Both the position numbers and the translations under genes were made by a program. A stretch of DNA of 64,000 bases, from the NCBI RefSeq assembly GCF_004745575.1, contig NZ_RPEM01000006.1:216471-280470 (forward strand). Direction: 5' to 3'. Positions 61,637-64,000 of this stretch are shown here, piece after piece. The stretch comes from Pseudotabrizicola sediminis. Lineage in GTDB: Bacteria; Pseudomonadota; Alphaproteobacteria; Rhodobacterales; Rhodobacteraceae. Numbering within the stretch: position 1 is the stretch's first letter; each line of letters begins with the position of its first letter. The notes under the pieces are model-generated. The model was given only the letters and a program-made list of their open reading frames with translations. It searched no databases and was not told where the DNA came from.

Positions 61637-62196
61637 GGTTTGGTCCGCTCCTCACCCGGCAGCACAGGCTCTTCGACGCCATGGCGGAACGCCTGCCAGA
61701 CCAGCCAGAAATAGCGGGCGGCAACGGCCAGCAGAAACACGATGTAGATTACATAGATGTCCCGCATCCGGATCCAGTCGCCGAACAGTTCGCCCAGCGT
61801 GGCAGTTCGTTTCAGCCGCAGAATCATGAAGCGGTCCCAGGTCGGCCACACCGAGGCCAGCAAGGCGATGGCGATGGCAAGCCCGGTGATGATGGCAAAA
61901 GCGCGTCGCACTGGCGGCCGCACGGCCAGATACAGAATGTCAAAAGTAACATGGTCATGCTGCCGCACGATAAAGGCATTGCCCCAGAAGATCAGCCAGA
62001 CCCAGACCGCCAGACAGAATTCCAGTGTCCAGCCATAATTCACTGGCTGCAACCAAGGCATATTGACCGCCACCCAGTCGATCCGCGCCGTGTAGCGCAC
62101 CACGACCTGCAGGATAAAGGTGCCGAACATCGCCGCCATCAGCGCGGCAGCAAACCCCTCGGCCGAGGTGCGCAGCAGGGATTGAAGTCGGGCCAC
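61633..62196 (-). CDS. TRAP transporter small permease (DctQ)
   Basis: This 187-residue protein has four membrane segments and the DctQ pattern ILQVVVRY and LEFCLAVWVWLIFWGNAF followed by RQHDHVTFDIL. The start is a GTG at 62196 with GGAGG six bases upstream; a longer frame begins earlier without a ribosome site. It partners DctM, whose gene overlaps its end. Confidence 0.87.
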   Translation of the reverse strand: MARLQSLLRTSAEGFAAALMAAMFGTFILQVVVRYTARIDWVAVNMPWLQPVNYGWTLEFCLAVWVWLIFWGNAFIVRQHDHVTFDILYLAVRPPVRRAFAIITGLAIAIALLASVWPTWDRFMILRLKRTATLGELFGDWIRMRDIYVIYIVFLLAVAARYFWLVWQAFRHGVEEPVLPGEERTKP

Positions 62197-62248
62197 GGAA
62201 CGCCTCCCGCATATGACAGGCAAGGGATGGAGCAGAGGAAAGACGGGA

Positions 62249-62276
62249 TCGGGGGGGGGCGCAGGCGGCCCCCCGA
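62249..62276 (-). terminator. Intercistronic GC-rich hairpin in the DctPQM operon
   Basis: TCGGGGGG at 62249-62256 is complementary to CCCCCCGA at 62269-62276, between the DctP and DctQ genes. As in the TAXI operon of this window, it may lower permease expression relative to the binding protein. Confidence 0.55.
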
Positions 62277-62294
62277 CCGACGTCTCACGTCAGA

Positions 62295-63311
62295 TCAGTT
62301 GCCAAGGGCGTTGATCTGTTCCAGCACGCCTTCGGGCCAGGATTGCGCGAATTCGGACCCGACATATTGCGCCTGCACATGAGTGCGGAATGCTTCCAGA
62401 TCCGGCTCGTACACTTCAAGCCCCTGTTCTTTCAGGAAGGTGACCAGCTCTTCTTCCTTGACCAGTTGACCTTCGCGGCCAGACGCAGCGGCGTCATCTG
62501 CCGCCTTTTGCAGGGCCGTCTGTTGGTCCGCCGTCATGGTGTCCCAAACCGACTTAGAGAAGGCGATGTAGTTCAGGTCTACCAGATGCGCGGTCAGGCT
62601 GACCTGCTTGGTCACTTCGTAGAACTTGGCGTCCACAACCGTTGGCAGCGGGTTGTCCTGACCGTCAACCGATCCGGTCTGCAGCGCAGTATAGATTTCG
62701 GTAAAGGCCATCGGTGTCGGGTTGGCACCAATGGCGCGCCCCAGGAACTGCCAGGCATCAGATCCCGGCATCCGCAGATTCACACCTGCCAGATCGGCCG
62801 GTGTCATTACCTCTTTTTCCGAACGTGGGAAACGCAGGTTCACATGGCGCTTGCCCAGATACATCACCGACAGCAGCTTCACGCCAAGCTCGTCCTCAAC
62901 CTTTTGCTTGAACGGGGTCATCAGGGCGTCGTTGAAGACAGCGACCTGATGTTCGGCGCTTTGATGCACGTAGCCCGTTGCAAAGATCGAAAACTCGGGG
63001 AAGAAATTTGCCAGTTCCTGAGCAGATGCGATCGACATCTCCAGATCGCCCGAAGAAATTGCTTCCAGCTCGGACCCTTGGGCCACCAGCGACGCGTTGT
63101 AATGCGGCTGATAGGTCGCAAATTCGCTTATCGCCGGGCCAAAGACGGTGGCAAGCGCGACCGACCGCTGGTCCGTCTCAGAGGCCGGGGTCGACATGCG
63201 GATGACCGGCTTGTCTTGGGCCAATGCAGAAAATGGCGAAAGACTCGCGGCGAAAAGTGCCAAAGCCCCGGCGGACGCCAGAAAAGCCCGGCGTGTCAGA
63301 TGGTGTGTCAT
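62295..63311 (-). CDS. TRAP transporter substrate-binding protein (DctP)
   Basis: This 338-residue periplasmic binding protein has a twin-arginine-like signal (TRRAFLASAGALALFAASL) and DctP features: MPGSDAWQFLGRAIGANPTPM with the conserved Arg just before it (VNLRMPG), and FTEIYTALQTGSVDGQDNPL. It is the first gene of the operon and is divergent from the GntR regulator. The ligand is unknown; the downstream aldolase-family gene suggests a carboxylate sugar derivative. Confidence 0.92.
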   Translation of the reverse strand: MTHHLTRRAFLASAGALALFAASLSPFSALAQDKPVIRMSTPASETDQRSVALATVFGPAISEFATYQPHYNASLVAQGSELEAISSGDLEMSIASAQELANFFPEFSIFATGYVHQSAEHQVAVFNDALMTPFKQKVEDELGVKLLSVMYLGKRHVNLRFPRSEKEVMTPADLAGVNLRMPGSDAWQFLGRAIGANPTPMAFTEIYTALQTGSVDGQDNPLPTVVDAKFYEVTKQVSLTAHLVDLNYIAFSKSVWDTMTADQQTALQKAADDAAASGREGQLVKEEELVTFLKEQGLEVYEPDLEAFRTHVQAQYVGSEFAQSWPEGVLEQINALGN

Positions 63312-63428
63312 GCTGTTTACTCCTCCCAGAATATGTCGGTGTCTGCACTATGTTCCGCCTGGCCTTGATGCACCCGGCTTTCCTCCACCCGGTCCGCTGC
63401 CAGAAACATTGCGCTTACCTTTCGTCAA

Positions 63429-63451
63429 CTAACATGTTAGTATCATGTTAG
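63429..63451. promoter_or_regulatory. Putative GntR operator with overlapping palindromes
   Basis: CTAACATGTTAG at 63429-63440 is an exact palindrome, and CATGTTAG recurs at 63444-63451, so CTAACATG and the second CATGTTAG also form an eight-bp inverted repeat with a seven-base spacer. It lies 21 bases before the GntR gene and in the divergent gap to the DctP gene. Confidence 0.68.
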
Positions 63452-63472
63452 CAATAGATCAGTGGGCAAACG

Positions 63473-64000
63473 ATGTCTGAACCGATGGTCACACAGAATT
63501 TGGCGAGGCGGGTTTCGCCCGGTGCCGGGGCGGAGCCGTCCTTGCGGCAGATTGCCTATGACCGGATCGAAGAGCTTCTGAACTGGGGCAAGGTCCGGCC
63601 GGGCCAGATCATCTCGCAGCGCGAGCTGATGGAAATGGCCGATGTCAGCTTAGGGTCGGTGCGCGAAGCCATCCCGAGGTTCGAGGCCGAGGGGCTGTTG
63701 CTGACCCTTCCGCAGCGAGGCTTGATGGTGCCAAGTCTGGATGTGACCTTTATCCGAGAGGCCTATCAGATGCGGCGAATGATCGAACTGGGCGCTGTGC
63801 CGGCCATTCTGGCCCGGCTGGACCGCAGCCTTGTCACCGAATGGATTGACTGGCACCGCGCAGCGCAGGTACGGCTGGGGCAGGATGACGGGAACGATCT
63901 GGAAGACTTTCTGCGCGACTTTCAGCTATACGACTGGGACATGCACGCACAGATGGTCAGCGTGATGGAAAACCGCCTGATGTCGAATGTTTATCGGGTG
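63473..64000 (+). CDS. GntR family transcriptional regulator (partial, cut by window end)
   Basis: The first 176 residues of a GntR/FadR-type regulator are visible: a winged helix with SQRELMEMADVSLGSVREAI followed by PRFEAEGLL (about residues 46-75) and the start of a helical effector domain (FIREAYQMRRMIELGAVPAI). It is divergent from the TRAP/DHDPS-family operon and most likely controls it through the palindromic site upstream. The gene is open at the window edge. Confidence 0.9.
   Translation, partial: MSEPMVTQNLARRVSPGAGAEPSLRQIAYDRIEELLNWGKVRPGQIISQRELMEMADVSLGSVREAIPRFEAEGLLLTLPQRGLMVPSLDVTFIREAYQMRRMIELGAVPAILARLDRSLVTEWIDWHRAAQVRLGQDDGNDLEDFLRDFQLYDWDMHAQMVSVMENRLMSNVYRV

Noticed and set aside
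1-64000. CRISPR array, insertion sequence, prophage or rRNA operon
   Set aside because: No regularly spaced repeats, transposase, phage structural gene or rRNA-like sequence was recognised in the window.

Overview
The window looks like chromosomal DNA of an alphaproteobacterium in the Rhodobacteraceae/Paracoccaceae (Roseobacter-like). The reasons are high GC throughout, many tightly packed catabolic operons, numerous ABC, TRAP and BCCT solute transporters, a DUF2125 protein, a SqrR/BigR-type sulfur regulator and sulfonate-type enzymes. No mobile element, CRISPR array or rRNA was seen. There is one tRNA gene, tRNA-Arg(CCT), at 36932-37008.

Layout. 1-10476 (minus strand) is one long catabolic gene set. 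In transcription order it holds a molybdenum hydroxylase (FAD subunit, then a fused 2Fe-2S/Mo subunit), a 6-hydroxynicotinate-reductase-like Fe-S protein, a UPF0280 protein, a DUF1185 protein, an unknown multi-spanning membrane protein, and a branched-chain-type ABC uptake system (binding protein, LivH, LivM cut by the window edge). I read it as an uptake and ring-hydroxylation/ring-reduction route for a nitrogen heterocycle of unknown identity. Divergent to it are a large Old Yellow Enzyme-type Fe-S flavoprotein (10631-12664), then a TetR-RND efflux operon (12791-17873) with a perfect palindromic operator, and purU.

18886-32537 holds a type I secretion ABC/HlyD pair, ubiG, a prolyl aminopeptidase that may be leaderless, a LysR regulator, a minus-strand three-gene set (HpsN-like dehydrogenase, CuyA-like PLP lyase, Asp/Glu-type racemase) that suggests C3-sulfonate use, a DEAD-box helicase with a repeat-rich basic tail and a hairpin-bearing leader, and a cysQ-pmbA pair. 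32644-36662 has a DUF2125 protein, an SDR/crotonase pair and a LacI regulator.

37017-48554 is a quaternary-amine region: a DMGDH-like FAD/GcvT oxidase, a betaine-type ABC transporter whose permease is an internal tandem duplication, two aminoglycoside/choline-kinase-fold phosphotransferases, a DeoR regulator, a methyltransferase and a BCCT carrier.

48958-55963 is a reduced-sulfur island around a SqrR/BigR-like repressor: DUF2892, two YeeE/YedE proteins, a persulfide-dioxygenase-type metallo-beta-lactamase and a SulP permease are intact. The sulfide:quinone-oxidoreductase-like gene carries two in-frame stops and the neighbouring membrane-protein gene carries one, although both reading frames are otherwise continuous. 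The window ends with a TAXI-TRAP operon, a DctPQM-TRAP/DHDPS-family operon and a divergent GntR-family regulator cut by the window edge.
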